NCBI RefSeq assembly: GCF_000427425.1 | Contig: NZ_KE386495.1 | Coordinates: forward strand, 733,072-797,071 | Length of the DNA: 64,000 bases | DNA from: Caldanaerobius polysaccharolyticus DSM 13641 | Lineage (GTDB): Bacteria; Bacillota; Thermoanaerobacteria; Thermoanaerobacterales; Caldanaerobiaceae | Direction of reading: 5' to 3' | In this document: positions 36,195 to 45,619 of the stretch, one piece after another | Layout: the number at the start of each line of letters is the position of its first letter | How positions within the stretch are numbered: position 1 is the stretch's first letter | Position numbers and translations under genes: made by a program | Notes under the pieces: generated by a model | What the model saw: only the letters and a program-made list of their open reading frames with translations | Told to the model about the DNA's origin: nothing | The model's database searches: none

Positions 36195-36821
36195 TTGAGC
36201 AGGCGGGTCCTTTACGTAATAATTGCCTTATTGTCCTTTTCGCTTTTGGGAAGTTTGATGCTAAACTATAACCTCCATAAGCAGGTAGATCAGATTATCA
36301 TAACGGCGGACAGTGTGCCTAGTTCTGTATCTGAGAGCAAAGGCGAAAACGCTGTTTCTCGTAAGGACAACGCGATACCTAAGGAGATATACGTGGATGT
36401 AAGCGGTGCTGTAAAAAACCCGGGGGTTTACAAGTTTAAACAGGGCGATAGGATTATAGATGCTGTAAACAGAGCAGGGGGTTTGATGGCTGATGCGGAC
36501 ACCTCTCAGGTGAACTTGGCCAAAAAGCTGGCGGATGAAGAAAAGGTTTATATCCCTAAAAAAGGAGAAAAACTACCACAGCCAGCAGCAAATGTTTCAA
36601 CAGTGGGAGGTGAAACTCCTGCTGAGGGCAAAATAAATATAAATACGGCATCGCTTCAAGAACTGGATACATTGCCAGGCATCGGACCTGTAATAGCTCA
36701 GCGGATAATCGATTATAGAAATCAAAATGGTCCATTTAAATCCATTGAAGAGATAAAAAATGTGAGCCGCATAGGCGATAAGCTGTATGAGCAGATTAAA
36801 GATAAAATAACGGCACAATAA
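36195..36821 (+). CDS. comEA: ComEA-like competence DNA-binding protein
   Basis: ComEA is the membrane-anchored receptor for incoming double-stranded DNA in transformation. The sequence has a short cytoplasmic start and one membrane helix (about residues 4-25). A Ser-rich linker is followed by an SLBB domain (YVDVSGAVKNPGVYKFKQGD and following). Tandem helix-hairpin-helix motifs sit at the C-terminus (ININTASLQELDTLPGIGP and IKNVSRIGDKLYEQI). TTG at 36195 is preferred because GGGGGGAG lies just before it; an ATG five codons upstream has no ribosome binding site. comEB/comEC do not follow; a T-box begins instead. Confidence 0.88.
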   Translation: MSRRVLYVIIALLSFSLLGSLMLNYNLHKQVDQIIITADSVPSSVSESKGENAVSRKDNAIPKEIYVDVSGAVKNPGVYKFKQGDRIIDAVNRAGGLMADADTSQVNLAKKLADEEKVYIPKKGEKLPQPAANVSTVGGETPAEGKININTASLQELDTLPGIGPVIAQRIIDYRNQNGPFKSIEEIKNVSRIGDKLYEQIKDKITAQ

Positions 36822-36827
36822 AAATTA

Positions 36828-36856
36828 TTGACATATTTAAATATTTACTGTATTAT
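36828..36856 (+). promoter_or_regulatory. Promoter of the trp operon
   Basis: TTGACA (36828-36833) and TATTAT (36851-36856) are 17 bases apart, immediately upstream of the T-box leader. An overlapping TATAAT at 36854-36859 has a 20-base spacer. Confidence 0.75.
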
Positions 36857-36884
36857 AATAATTACAAAAGTTGATAAAGAAAAT

Positions 36885-37213
36885 CGATGAAGGGGAAGAG
36901 TAGATGACATGATTGGATTAAAGAGAGCCGGGGACGGTGGAATCCTGGTATCCTGAGTGTCATTGAATGGGCCCTGGAGATGTGGCGTGAAGCCAAAAGG
37001 TGTGTAGCGTCAATCGGTGGTCTACCGTTAAAAAGACAGGGTATCGAAGTTAATTACTTCTGTACCTGAATGAGATGGCTATACATAGGTGGCTAGCGGA
37101 TGCGAAAGCATTTCGCCCTAATGGGTGAAATGCTTTTTTAGTTACCTTGGTAGCCGAATTTGGGTGGCACCGCGAGGTACCTCGTCCCATACAGGATGAG
37201 GTACCTTTTTTTA
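36885..37213 (+). ncRNA. Tryptophan-specific T-box riboswitch leader
   Basis: The leader binds uncharged tRNA-Trp and switches between a terminator and an antiterminator. It starts with GATGAAGGGGAAGAGTAGATGA, shown here by positions 36886-36907, and has the AGAGAG and GGTGGAATCC elements of Stem I. A TGG triplet at 36968-36970, after the usual GAA, is the specifier codon. The conserved T-box sequence TGGGTGGCACCGCG spans 37161-37174. The terminator is AGGTACCTCGTCC (37175-37187) pairing with GGATGAGGTACCT (37194-37206), followed by a T tract. Stem III (37105-37136) is an unusually long hairpin ending in T residues. The leader controls trpEGDCFBA. Confidence 0.95.
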
Positions 37214-37251
37214 TTGGCGCTTTTATTATCGAAGAGAAAGGAGTGGTACTT

Positions 37252-38685
37252 TTGATATCACCGTCTAAATCGGAATACGAGGTATTGAGAAAAAGAAAAG
37301 CCATTATACCTGTCGTCATGACGGTAAACGCCGATGAGTTTACACCTATAAGCCTTTTTTACAGTTTGGAAGGAAATCACAAATTTCTGCTGGAGAGCGC
37401 GGAAAGCGGTAAAAAATGGGGAAGGTACTCTTTTCTTGGCGTCAGCCCTTACATGGTGATAAGCAGTTATGGCAATGAAGTTCGCGTGCAAAAAGGCGAT
37501 AAAGTGGAAGTCATTAAAGGCAAGGTCTTAGACGAAGTGAAAAAGCGCATGGGCGGCTACGCTGTTTTAAAGGGGAAGGATTTACCGCCCTTTGTAGGAG
37601 GTGCGGTGGGCTATATAGGGTATGATGTTATCAGGCAATATGAGAGGTTGCCTGATAAAAATCCTGATGTTATCGGAGTTCCAGAGGCTTGTCTGATGTT
37701 TTACAGAGACATTGTGGCGTATGATCACTTTTATCACAGGGTATCTGTCATTCACAACGCTATGCCCTATGAAGATGAAAATTATGAGCAGGTAGTAGAA
37801 AGGTTAAACGAGATAAAACGGTTGATCATGAAGGGAAGCGATATACACCCTATAGAATCAAAAGGCCCTCTGAAGGAGATTAAGGTCAATTACGACAAAA
37901 ACGGCTATTGTGACATGGTAAAAAAGGCTAAAGAGTACATCAGGCAAGGGGATATATTTCAGGTGGTTTTATCCCAGAGGGTGACGGTAGACACAGATAT
38001 CCATCCTTTTGATGCGTACAGGAAGCTCCGTTCGTTGAATCCCTCTCCGTATTTATTTTACATTGACTTTGGGGAGTTTCAGATAGTGGGTTCGTCGCCA
38101 GAAAGCCTTGTAAGCGTCAAAGGCCGCACGGTAATGACAAATCCCATTGCAGGCACCAGACCTAGGGGGGCGTCAGAAGAAGAGGACCAGAAATTGAAAG
38201 AGCAGTTATTAAAAGATGAGAAAGAGCGGGCTGAACACGTGATGCTGGTAGATCTGGGCAGAAATGATATAGGAAAGGTCAGCGAGTTTGGCAGCGTGAA
38301 AGTAGAGCGATTCATGGAAGTGGATATGTATTCCCACGTAATGCATATCGTGTCCACGGTATCTGGTGAACTCAAGGAGGGTAGAACGTGCTATGATTCC
38401 CTTATAGCGTGTCTGCCTGCGGGTACAGTATCTGGGGCGCCTAAGGTTAGGGCCATGGAGATCATTGACGAGCTGGAAAACGCAAGAAGGGGTATATACG
38501 CTGGCGCAGTAGGGTATTTCGCCTATACAGGTGATATGGATATGTGCATCGCCATACGCACCATAGTTTTTAAAGGGGGAAAAGCGTATATACAGTCTGG
38601 CGCAGGTATTGTGTACGATTCCATACCTGAAGTGGAGTACCAGGAGGTTTTAAATAAGGCCATGGCTTTAAAGGAGGTTTTGTGA
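37252..38685 (+). CDS. trpE: Anthranilate synthase component I
   Basis: TrpE makes anthranilate from chorismate using ammonia supplied by TrpG. The feedback motif KFLLESAESGKKWGRYSFLG lies near residues 44-63, and its LLES element binds tryptophan. The catalytic core includes GDIFQVVLSQR, NPSPYLFYIDFG, GSSPESLV, PIAGTRPRG and AGTVSGAPKVRAMEII. TTG at 37252 follows AAAGGAGTGG and gives 477 residues. Reading frames that start further upstream run through the T-box terminator and are rejected. Confidence 0.95.
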   Translation: MISPSKSEYEVLRKRKAIIPVVMTVNADEFTPISLFYSLEGNHKFLLESAESGKKWGRYSFLGVSPYMVISSYGNEVRVQKGDKVEVIKGKVLDEVKKRMGGYAVLKGKDLPPFVGGAVGYIGYDVIRQYERLPDKNPDVIGVPEACLMFYRDIVAYDHFYHRVSVIHNAMPYEDENYEQVVERLNEIKRLIMKGSDIHPIESKGPLKEIKVNYDKNGYCDMVKKAKEYIRQGDIFQVVLSQRVTVDTDIHPFDAYRKLRSLNPSPYLFYIDFGEFQIVGSSPESLVSVKGRTVMTNPIAGTRPRGASEEEDQKLKEQLLKDEKERAEHVMLVDLGRNDIGKVSEFGSVKVERFMEVDMYSHVMHIVSTVSGELKEGRTCYDSLIACLPAGTVSGAPKVRAMEIIDELENARRGIYAGAVGYFAYTGDMDMCIAIRTIVFKGGKAYIQSGAGIVYDSIPEVEYQEVLNKAMALKEVL

Positions 38686-38686
38686 G

Positions 38687-39265
38687 ATGGTCCTTTTAAT
38701 CGATAATTACGATTCTTTTACTTACAATTTGTATCAATACATCGGAGAGCTCTACCCACGGGTCGAAGTGGTGCGCAATGATGAGATAACAGCAGAGGAA
38801 GCAATGAATTCAGGAGCTGTGAGAATTATCCTTTCACCAGGTCCGGGTAGGCCTGAAAACGCCGGTATATGCGTAGAACTTATTAGAAAATTGAAAGGCA
38901 AAATTCCACTGCTGGGCATATGCCTGGGGCATCAGGCTATTGGCTATGCCTATGGTGGAAAAATCGTAGAGGCCGACAAAATCCTTCACGGCAAGACATC
39001 TATGGTAATACACACAGGACGGGGTGTATTTTATGGTTTGAAAAACCCTATATGCGCTACCAGATATCATTCTCTGGTAATTGATAAGGAAAGCCTGCCA
39101 CAAGAGCTGGAGGTTACAGCTTATACCTCCGATGGCACTATAATGGGTATAAGGCATAAGAGCCTTCCTGTTTACGGACTTCAATTTCATCCTGAATCCA
39201 TTCTCACAGAAGGAGGCAGGCGCATTTTAAAGAATTTTTTGGGAGGGATTATAAATGTTACATGA
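38687..39265 (+). CDS. trpG: Anthranilate synthase component II (glutamine amidotransferase)
   Basis: TrpG hydrolyses glutamine to feed ammonia to TrpE. The class I amidotransferase triad shows as Cys in [17 protein letters not shown] (near residue 79), and His and Glu in [13 protein letters not shown] (near 168-170). The opening [19 protein letters not shown] is diagnostic. It has 192 residues. ATG follows the trpE stop by one base, and the end overlaps trpD by 11 bases. In organisms with a single copy it may also serve folate synthesis as PabA. Confidence 0.95.
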   Translation: MVLLIDNYDSFTYNLYQYIGELYPRVEVVRNDEITAEEAMNSGAVRIILSPGPGRPENAGICVELIRKLKGKIPLLGICLGHQAIGYAYGGKIVEADKILHGKTSMVIHTGRGVFYGLKNPICATRYHSLVIDKESLPQELEVTAYTSDGTIMGIRHKSLPVYGLQFHPESILTEGGRRILKNFLGGIINVT

Positions 39266-40271
39266 AGCTATAGAGAAGGTCATAAAGAAAGAGGACCTCA
39301 CTCAGCAGGAAGCGTACATGGCTATGGATGCCATAATGAGTGGAGAGGCTACTCCGGCTCAGATAGGAGGCTTTTTGGTAGCTCTAAGGATGAAAGGGGA
39401 GACGATACCAGAGATAACCGGTTGTGCTATGTCCATGAGGTCAAAGGCTAAGAGGGTTGAAATAAAGGATTATGCCATAGACACGTGTGGTACGGGGGGA
39501 GATGGAGGAAAGACCTTTAACATATCCACCGCCGTAGCTATAATCGCTGCTGCCGCTGGGGTTAAGGTGGCAAAGCACGGCAACAAAGCGGTATCCAGCA
39601 AGAGCGGAAGTGCCGATGTGCTGGAAGCCCTGGGCGTAGAGATAAATATGTCGCCGGAACAAGCTCAAAAGTGCATAAATGAGGTGGGAATTGGGTTTTT
39701 GTTTGCGCCTCATTATCACCTTTCTATGAAAAACGTAGCGGGACCTAGAAGGGAATTAGGCACCAGGACTATTTTTAATATATTGGGTCCACTTACAAAT
39801 CCGGCGCACGTGAAGGGCCAGGTGGTGGGGGTTTATGATGGCGGCTTGACCCGCACCGTGGCAGAAGTGCTGAAAAACATGGGGACTGAAAGAGCTATGG
39901 TCGTCCACGGCATGGACGGGCTGGATGAAATAACCATAACTTCCAGTACGCTGGTGAGCGAGATAAGAGATGGGCAGATAATCGACTACCAGATAGATCC
40001 CCGGGAATATGGGATTCCCTATGGCAGATTAGAGGACATATCCGGTTCTGATGCTTCTTATAACGCCAAGCTTATAATCCGCATTTTCCAGGGCGAAAGA
40101 GGGCCTGCCAGGGATATCGTGTTGTTGAATGCCGCCGCGGCTCTTTACGTGGGGAATGCTGCAGAAGATATGAAGGAAGGCATTAAAAAGGCTGCTGACG
40201 TCATTGACTCAGGAGCGGCCTACGATAAGCTCAACGAGTTTATAAAAATCAGCAGGGAGATTGTAGTATGA
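39255..40271 (+). CDS. trpD: Anthranilate phosphoribosyltransferase
   Basis: TrpD joins anthranilate to phosphoribosyl pyrophosphate. The PRPP-binding [17 protein letters not shown] lies near residues 76-92 and [21 protein letters not shown] near 107-127. [10 protein letters not shown] is near 175, and the acidic metal site MDGLDEITI near 222. The 338-aa length is normal. It overlaps trpG and trpC at its ends, so the operon is tightly coupled. Confidence 0.96.
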   Translation: MLHEAIEKVIKKEDLTQQEAYMAMDAIMSGEATPAQIGGFLVALRMKGETIPEITGCAMSMRSKAKRVEIKDYAIDTCGTGGDGGKTFNISTAVAIIAAAAGVKVAKHGNKAVSSKSGSADVLEALGVEINMSPEQAQKCINEVGIGFLFAPHYHLSMKNVAGPRRELGTRTIFNILGPLTNPAHVKGQVVGVYDGGLTRTVAEVLKNMGTERAMVVHGMDGLDEITITSSTLVSEIRDGQIIDYQIDPREYGIPYGRLEDISGSDASYNAKLIIRIFQGERGPARDIVLLNAAAALYVGNAAEDMKEGIKKAADVIDSGAAYDKLNEFIKISREIVV

Positions 40272-41068
40272 TACTGGATGAAATAGTAGCGTATAAAAGG
40301 CTAGAAATAGAGGAAGAAAAGAAGCGATTCCCCTTTGAAAAATTGATAAAAGCCGCAACCCCATCTCCCTCGTGTAACGCGAGGAATTTTAAAAGAGCTC
40401 TGAAGCCAAGATACGGTGACGCTGAAGGTACGAGCATAAGCATAATTGCGGAGATTAAAAAGGCATCACCATCTAAAGGCGTCATAAGACAAGATGTGGA
40501 CCCTGTTACGCTGGCGCGCCTGTATCAAGCTGGGGGCGCAGATGCTGTTTCCGTGCTCACTGAAAGGAAGTTTTTTTTAGGGGAGGATAAGTTTGTAACA
40601 GAAGTAAAAAATGCCATTTCTCTTCCTGTTTTAAGAAAGGATTTTATAGTCGACAAGTACCAGCTGTATCAATCCAAGGTTATAGGTGCTGACGCCGTTC
40701 TGCTTATTGTAGCTGTTCTAGGCCGGGATGTTAGAGAGTATTATGAGTTGGCGAGATCACTGGGCTTAGATTGCCTCGTAGAGGTTCACGACGAACAAGA
40801 AGTAGATATTGCAGTAGAATCCGGTGCCGATATTATAGGGATAAATAACAGAGACCTTAGGGACTTCACTGTAAACTTAAAAAACACCGAAAAGCTCATA
40901 AAAAAAATACCTGATGATGTGGTAAAGGTTTCTGAAAGCGGAATTAAGACTTCTGATGATATAAGATACCTCAGATCTATGGGGGTAGATGGTGTGTTAA
41001 TAGGTGAGACATTTATGAGGTCTGCTGATGTAATAAGTGCTATAAAAGAGCTGAAGATGGTCAGGTAG
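40268..41068 (+). CDS. trpC: Indole-3-glycerol phosphate synthase
   Basis: TrpC closes the indole ring from carboxyphenylamino-deoxyribulose phosphate. The TIM barrel shows [15 protein letters not shown] near residues 58-72, [14 protein letters not shown] near 93-106, [11 protein letters not shown] near 119, [10 protein letters not shown] near 171, [11 protein letters not shown] near 191 and VSESGIKT near 220. The 266-aa length is standard. Its start overlaps the trpD stop by four bases. Confidence 0.96.
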   Translation: MILDEIVAYKRLEIEEEKKRFPFEKLIKAATPSPSCNARNFKRALKPRYGDAEGTSISIIAEIKKASPSKGVIRQDVDPVTLARLYQAGGADAVSVLTERKFFLGEDKFVTEVKNAISLPVLRKDFIVDKYQLYQSKVIGADAVLLIVAVLGRDVREYYELARSLGLDCLVEVHDEQEVDIAVESGADIIGINNRDLRDFTVNLKNTEKLIKKIPDDVVKVSESGIKTSDDIRYLRSMGVDGVLIGETFMRSADVISAIKELKMVR

Positions 41069-41081
41069 AGCAGGTGATACT

Positions 41082-41699
41082 GTGGTTAAAGTGAAGATCT
41101 GTGGATTGAGGCGGTTGGAAGATATCGAATACGTCAATGCCCTTATGGTAGATTACGCAGGTTTTGTATTTGCAGAAAGCAAAAGAAAGGTAAATCTGAA
41201 TCAGGCTAAAAGGCTGGCAGAGAGGTTGGACAGGAGGATAAAGAAAGTCGGCGTTTTTGTCAATGAGGGCAGGGACTTTATAGAAAAGGTTAAAAGCCAT
41301 CTGGGGCTTGATGTCATACAGTTCCATGGTGATGAGAAGCCGGAAGACGTGGCAGGTTATGACGTGGAGGTATGGAAAGCCATAAGGGTTAGTGATGTGA
41401 AAAGCCTTAAAGAGGCAGAAAAATATCCCGTTCAAAAGATACTTCTCGACTCACCGGGTAGGACAAATAAAGATGTAGCGTACGGAGGCACTGGTGTCCC
41501 CTTCGACTGGTCTATTTTGGATGATCTTAAGGTGAGATTTCCTGTGGTGTTGGCAGGCGGGTTGAATCCTGACAATGTCGTTGACGCCATAATGAAAGTA
41601 AAGCCTTATGCGGTGGACGTAAGCAGTGGTGTTGAGACCAATGGCTTTAAGGATTTTGATAAGATGAAAAAATTTGTGGAGAGGGTGAGAGTTTTATGA
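41082..41699 (+). CDS. trpF: Phosphoribosylanthranilate isomerase
   Basis: TrpF converts phosphoribosylanthranilate to the TrpC substrate. The N-terminal [12 protein letters not shown] and the active-site elements VQFHGDE-like [45 protein letters not shown] and [14 protein letters not shown] define the family. It has about 205 residues with a GTG start. trpB overlaps the last four bases. Confidence 0.95.
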   Translation: MVKVKICGLRRLEDIEYVNALMVDYAGFVFAESKRKVNLNQAKRLAERLDRRIKKVGVFVNEGRDFIEKVKSHLGLDVIQFHGDEKPEDVAGYDVEVWKAIRVSDVKSLKEAEKYPVQKILLDSPGRTNKDVAYGGTGVPFDWSILDDLKVRFPVVLAGGLNPDNVVDAIMKVKPYAVDVSSGVETNGFKDFDKMKKFVERVRVL

Positions 41700-42880
41700 G
41701 CAGTGTACCGGGGAAGTTTGGCATATACGGCGGCCAGTACGTTCCTGAGACGGTCATGAACGCTTTGATAGAGCTTGAGAAGGAATTTAACGCGGCTATA
41801 AGAGACGAGAAGTTTATGGAAGAGTACAGGTATTATCTTAGGGAATACGCGGGGAGGCCCACACCACTTTATTACGCTGAAAACCTGACGAAAAAACTGG
41901 GAGGAGCCAAGGTATATCTTAAAAGAGAGGACCTTAACCATACGGGTGCTCATAAGATAAACAATGTACTGGGTCAGATACTGCTGGCAAAGCGCATGGG
42001 CAAAAAGAAGGTTATAGCGGAGACCGGTGCCGGACAACACGGGGTGGCTACAGCTACCGGCGCTGCCATGTTTGGCATGGAATGCGAGATCTTCATGGGA
42101 GAAGAGGATATAAGGAGGCAGGCCCTCAACGTGTTCAGGATGAAACTCCTGGGTGCCAAAGTCACCAGCGTGCACTCTGGGACTGGGACGCTGAAGGACG
42201 CTGTAAATGAAGCGATAAGGAATTGGGTTACCCACGTAGAGGATACTTTTTACGTGATGGGATCTGTAGTGGGGCCTCATCCCTATCCTACTATAGTGAG
42301 GGATTTTCAAAGGGTCATAGGCGATGAAGCCAAGGCTCAGATACTGGAAAAAGAGGGCAGGTTACCTGATTATGTGATAGCGTGCGTAGGTGGAGGGAGC
42401 AACGCTATGGGCATATTTCATCCATTTTTTGAGGATAAAGAAGTAAAGTTGATAGGGGTAGAAGCGGCAGGACAGGGATTGGACACGGGCAAACACGCTG
42501 CTACCATGGCTAAGGGCAGTGTGGGCGTTATACACGGCATGAAAACCATGTTATTACAGGACAAAGAGGGCCAGATAATGCCGGTGTATTCTATATCCGC
42601 AGGTCTTGATTACCCCGGGGTAGGCCCTGAGCACGCCTATTACAAGGAGATACGACGTGCCGAGTACGTTTCAGCTACGGATAAGGAGGCTGTGGACGCT
42701 TTTGTAAAGCTGTCCAGGGTAGAGGGGATAATACCGGCGCTGGAAAGCTCCCACGCGGTAGCATATGCATTAAAGCTGGCCCCCAAGCTTTCTAAGGACA
42801 ATATCATCATCGTCAACCTGTCAGGTAGGGGAGATAAGGACGTGGAGACGGTAGCAAAAGTACTGGGGGTGGAGATATGA
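41696..42880 (+). CDS. trpB: Tryptophan synthase beta chain
   Basis: TrpB condenses indole with serine using pyridoxal phosphate. The Schiff-base lysine lies in [14 protein letters not shown] near residue 87. The catalytic Glu is in [13 protein letters not shown] near 109, and the phosphate-binding [10 protein letters not shown] near 231. The TrpB1-type start [20 protein letters not shown] and 394-aa length match the form that works with TrpA. Confidence 0.97.
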   Translation: MSSVPGKFGIYGGQYVPETVMNALIELEKEFNAAIRDEKFMEEYRYYLREYAGRPTPLYYAENLTKKLGGAKVYLKREDLNHTGAHKINNVLGQILLAKRMGKKKVIAETGAGQHGVATATGAAMFGMECEIFMGEEDIRRQALNVFRMKLLGAKVTSVHSGTGTLKDAVNEAIRNWVTHVEDTFYVMGSVVGPHPYPTIVRDFQRVIGDEAKAQILEKEGRLPDYVIACVGGGSNAMGIFHPFFEDKEVKLIGVEAAGQGLDTGKHAATMAKGSVGVIHGMKTMLLQDKEGQIMPVYSISAGLDYPGVGPEHAYYKEIRRAEYVSATDKEAVDAFVKLSRVEGIIPALESSHAVAYALKLAPKLSKDNIIIVNLSGRGDKDVETVAKVLGVEI

Positions 42881-43668
42881 ACAGGATAGATGAAAGGTTT
42901 AGCCGCCTCATAGCCAGAGGTCAAAAAGCCCTTATCACTTATATCACCGCAGGAGACCCGCATATAGAGTTGACGTATCAGCTGGTCCTGGAGATGGAAA
43001 AGGCCGGTGCTGATATGATAGAGCTGGGCATACCATACTCGGATCCTCTTGCCGATGGCCCTGTCATACAGAGGGCCTCAGCGAGGGCTCTTGCCAACGG
43101 CGTCAGGATACCGGATATCATGAAGGTGGTAAGGTCTATAAGACAGGTCAGCGATATACCGCTTATATACTTGGTGTATTACAATTCTGTATTTAAATAC
43201 GGTTTGGAAAGGTTTATAGGGGAAGCAGCAGAGGTGGGTATAGATGGGCTCATAATCCCGGACCTTCCATTAGAAGAAAGAGGAGAGATATACGATATGG
43301 TGAGGAAATACGGCGTACACCTTATACCGCTGGTGGCGCCTACTTCCCATCAGAGGATAAAGAAGATAACGGAAAAGGCCGGAGGATTTGTATACTGTGT
43401 ATCTACTACCGGTGTTACAGGGCAGAGAGAAAAAATGGATACAGATATAAAGAGGTATATGGAGGAAGTGGCATCTTATACAGATCTGCCCAGGGCCATC
43501 GGTTTTGGCATATCGGGTCCTGATATGGCAAATTCGCTTAAAGGTTATTGTGAGGGGATAATAGTTGGGAGTGCTGTGGTCAGCGAAATAGAAAAAGGAG
43601 GAGACAGCAACGAGCAGATCGTAGAGAACGTCAGGGCGTTGGTTAAGGATTTAAAAGGCGCCTTATAG
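42877..43668 (+). CDS. trpA: Tryptophan synthase alpha chain
   Basis: TrpA releases indole from indole-glycerol phosphate and channels it to TrpB. The catalytic Glu is in [18 protein letters not shown] near residue 50 and Asp in the same segment near 61. The phosphate-binding [10 protein letters not shown] lies near 211 and VGSAVV near 231. It has 263 residues. It is the last gene of the operon and is followed by a long imperfect hairpin without a T tract. Confidence 0.96.
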   Translation: MNRIDERFSRLIARGQKALITYITAGDPHIELTYQLVLEMEKAGADMIELGIPYSDPLADGPVIQRASARALANGVRIPDIMKVVRSIRQVSDIPLIYLVYYNSVFKYGLERFIGEAAEVGIDGLIIPDLPLEERGEIYDMVRKYGVHLIPLVAPTSHQRIKKITEKAGGFVYCVSTTGVTGQREKMDTDIKRYMEEVASYTDLPRAIGFGISGPDMANSLKGYCEGIIVGSAVVSEIEKGGDSNEQIVENVRALVKDLKGAL

Positions 43669-43677
43669 ATATAACTC

Positions 43678-43721
43678 GGCCCTTTGTTTACCGCTGTGTA
43701 TCCAGCTGGTAAACATGGGCC
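43678..43721. other. Long imperfect hairpin downstream of trpA
   Basis: GGCCC, TGTTTACC and GCTG (43678-43696) pair in order with CAGC, GGTAAACA and GGGCC (43703-43721), giving about 17 paired bases with small bulges and a 6-base loop. No T tract follows, so it is not a standard terminator. The remaining gap to 43965 is AT-rich and shows only a -10-like TATAAT at 43938-43943 before the next gene. Confidence 0.6.
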
Positions 43722-43965
43722 AGCCTTCCCGTAATACTTAACGATAGGTAATCGCGACGGATTTGGCTTTGTGAAAAAGAAAAAAAGAGCAAGAGTAAGT
43801 TATGGTGAAATAGAAAAAGGAAGAGAGCAAATATTGGCCGAATTTCGCTTAATTTAAGCAAATTTAGGCTTTGAAAATATTTACGCAGTGAGGTAGGATA
43901 ATATCAGCAACTTAATAAAGTTTTTTTAAAAAGCTTTTATAATGTATAAAAAGGAGAATTTTTGT

Positions 43966-45597
43966 ATGCTGAAGTTAAGCAGAGATGGCATAAAGGTTGC
44001 TGATAATTGGAGGCAGATGGGAATAGAGCTCCCGCAATTTGACCGCCAGCACATGATAGCCTTAACATTAGAAAGACCTAGGTGGGTACATTTTGGTGCG
44101 GGGAATATTTTCAGGGCATTTATAGCTATGTTACAGCAAGAGCTTTTAAATTCAGGTGAAGTGGATACAGGAGTTATCGCTGTAGAGGGTTTTGATTATG
44201 AGATCATTGATAAGATTTACGCACCGCATGACAACTTGAGTTTACTGGTAATAACCAATTCTGACGGCAATTTTGAAAAAAAGGTTATAGGGAGCGTAAG
44301 TGAAAGCCTGATAGGAGATCCATCTAAAAAAGGAGACTGGGAGAGGTTAAACGCCATATTTTCAAACCCGTCGCTGCAGATGGTAAGTTTCACCATTACC
44401 GAAAAGGGTTATAACCTTAAAAGTAATTCAGGAAAGTATTTGCCCGATGTAGAAAAAGATATATTAGAAGGGCCAAAACACCCCAGAAATATCATAGCGA
44501 AAGTTGCGTCCCTGGCTTATACCAGGTACAAAAACGGTAAGTTGCCTGTCGCTTTTGTGAGCATGGACAATTGTTCTGGTAATGGGAAAAGGCTTCACGA
44601 TGCTGTGGAGGCGATTGCCAGGGAATGGGTAGAAAGAGAGCTTGTCGAAAAGGGGTTTCTCGAGTACATAAATAACCCAGAAAAAGTCACTTTTCCGTGG
44701 AGTATGATAGATAAAATAGTGCCAAGGCCCTCTGAAGAGGTAAAAAAGGCGCTAAACCAGATAGGTTTTATGGATACTCAGATTGTGTGCACCGATAAGA
44801 ATACGTTTATTGCTCCTTTTGTCAATGCAGAGAAACCTCAGTACCTGGTGGTAGAGGATAATTTCCCTAACGGTCGGCCGCCATTGGAAAAAGCGGGGGT
44901 TCTTTTCGCTGACAGATCGACGGTAGAAAAAGCTGAAAAAATGAAGGTGTGCACGTGCTTAAATCCCTTGCACACATCTCTGGCGGTTTTTGGATGTTTA
45001 TTAGGGTATAACCTGATTTCAGAGGAGATGAGAGATCCTCATTTAAAAAGGCTGGTAGAAAAGGTGGGTTATGAAGAGGGAAGGCCTGTGGTGGCTGACC
45101 CGGGGATATTGGATCCTGAGAAATTTATAAAAGAAGTTATCGAAGAAAGACTACCTAATCCCTATATACCTGATACCCCTCAGAGGATCGCGACGGATAC
45201 ATCCCAAAAGATAGGCATAAGGTTTGGTGAGACGATCAAAGCTTATTGCGAGAGGCCAGACTTGGATGTAAGAAAACTTAAATACATTCCACTGGTTATA
45301 GCCGGTTGGTGTAGGTATTTGATGGGAATTGACGATAGAGGAAACGAAATGGCTTTAAGCCCGGATCCGTTATTGGATACGCTGAGGGCTTGTGTTGCCA
45401 ATATAAGGCTGGGAAGTAATATCTCACCATGTGACAGTCTGAAGCCGATACTTTCTAATGAGGGTATTTTTGGATTGGACCTTTACAGCGTAGGTCTTGG
45501 GGAAAAAATCGAGGGCTACTTTAACGATATGATTTCCGGTGTAGGTGCGGTGAGACGCGCATTGCAAAAACATCTAGGCGTTGACGTAAACCAATAA
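43966..45597 (+). CDS. uxuB: Fructuronate reductase / mannitol dehydrogenase family protein
   Basis: UxuB reduces fructuronate to mannonate with NADH in glucuronate breakdown. The 543-aa protein shows WVHFGAGNIFRAFIAMLQQ, the dinucleotide-binding start of the family, and SFTITEKGYN. SMDNCSGNGKRLHDAV contains the typical D-N-x3-N-G pattern, and the C-terminal domain has PLVIAGWCRYLMG. ATG at 43966 follows AAAAAGGAG; an ATG eight codons upstream precedes that site. The adjacent mannonate dehydratase supports the hexuronate role over mannitol. It is longer than typical UxuB (about 490), so the specificity remains inferred. Confidence 0.8.
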   Translation: MLKLSRDGIKVADNWRQMGIELPQFDRQHMIALTLERPRWVHFGAGNIFRAFIAMLQQELLNSGEVDTGVIAVEGFDYEIIDKIYAPHDNLSLLVITNSDGNFEKKVIGSVSESLIGDPSKKGDWERLNAIFSNPSLQMVSFTITEKGYNLKSNSGKYLPDVEKDILEGPKHPRNIIAKVASLAYTRYKNGKLPVAFVSMDNCSGNGKRLHDAVEAIAREWVERELVEKGFLEYINNPEKVTFPWSMIDKIVPRPSEEVKKALNQIGFMDTQIVCTDKNTFIAPFVNAEKPQYLVVEDNFPNGRPPLEKAGVLFADRSTVEKAEKMKVCTCLNPLHTSLAVFGCLLGYNLISEEMRDPHLKRLVEKVGYEEGRPVVADPGILDPEKFIKEVIEERLPNPYIPDTPQRIATDTSQKIGIRFGETIKAYCERPDLDVRKLKYIPLVIAGWCRYLMGIDDRGNEMALSPDPLLDTLRACVANIRLGSNISPCDSLKPILSNEGIFGLDLYSVGLGEKIEGYFNDMISGVGAVRRALQKHLGVDVNQ

Positions 45598-45619
45598 GTA
45601 AAAGAGGAGATGAATAGCT

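Noticed and set aside
37147-37251. N-terminal extension of trpE through the T-box
   Set aside because: The frame is open across the T-box sequence and terminator by chance; the ribosome binding site AAAGGAGTGG points to TTG at 37252.
41606-42310. 234-codon reverse frame
   Set aside because: It is opposite trpF and trpB and has the composition of an antisense shadow with no family motif.
43771-43857. Short 28-codon frame (VKKKKRARVSYGEIEKGREQ and following)
   Set aside because: It looks protein-like, but it lacks a ribosome binding site and a promoter and has no recognised family. It could be a remnant but is not supportable.
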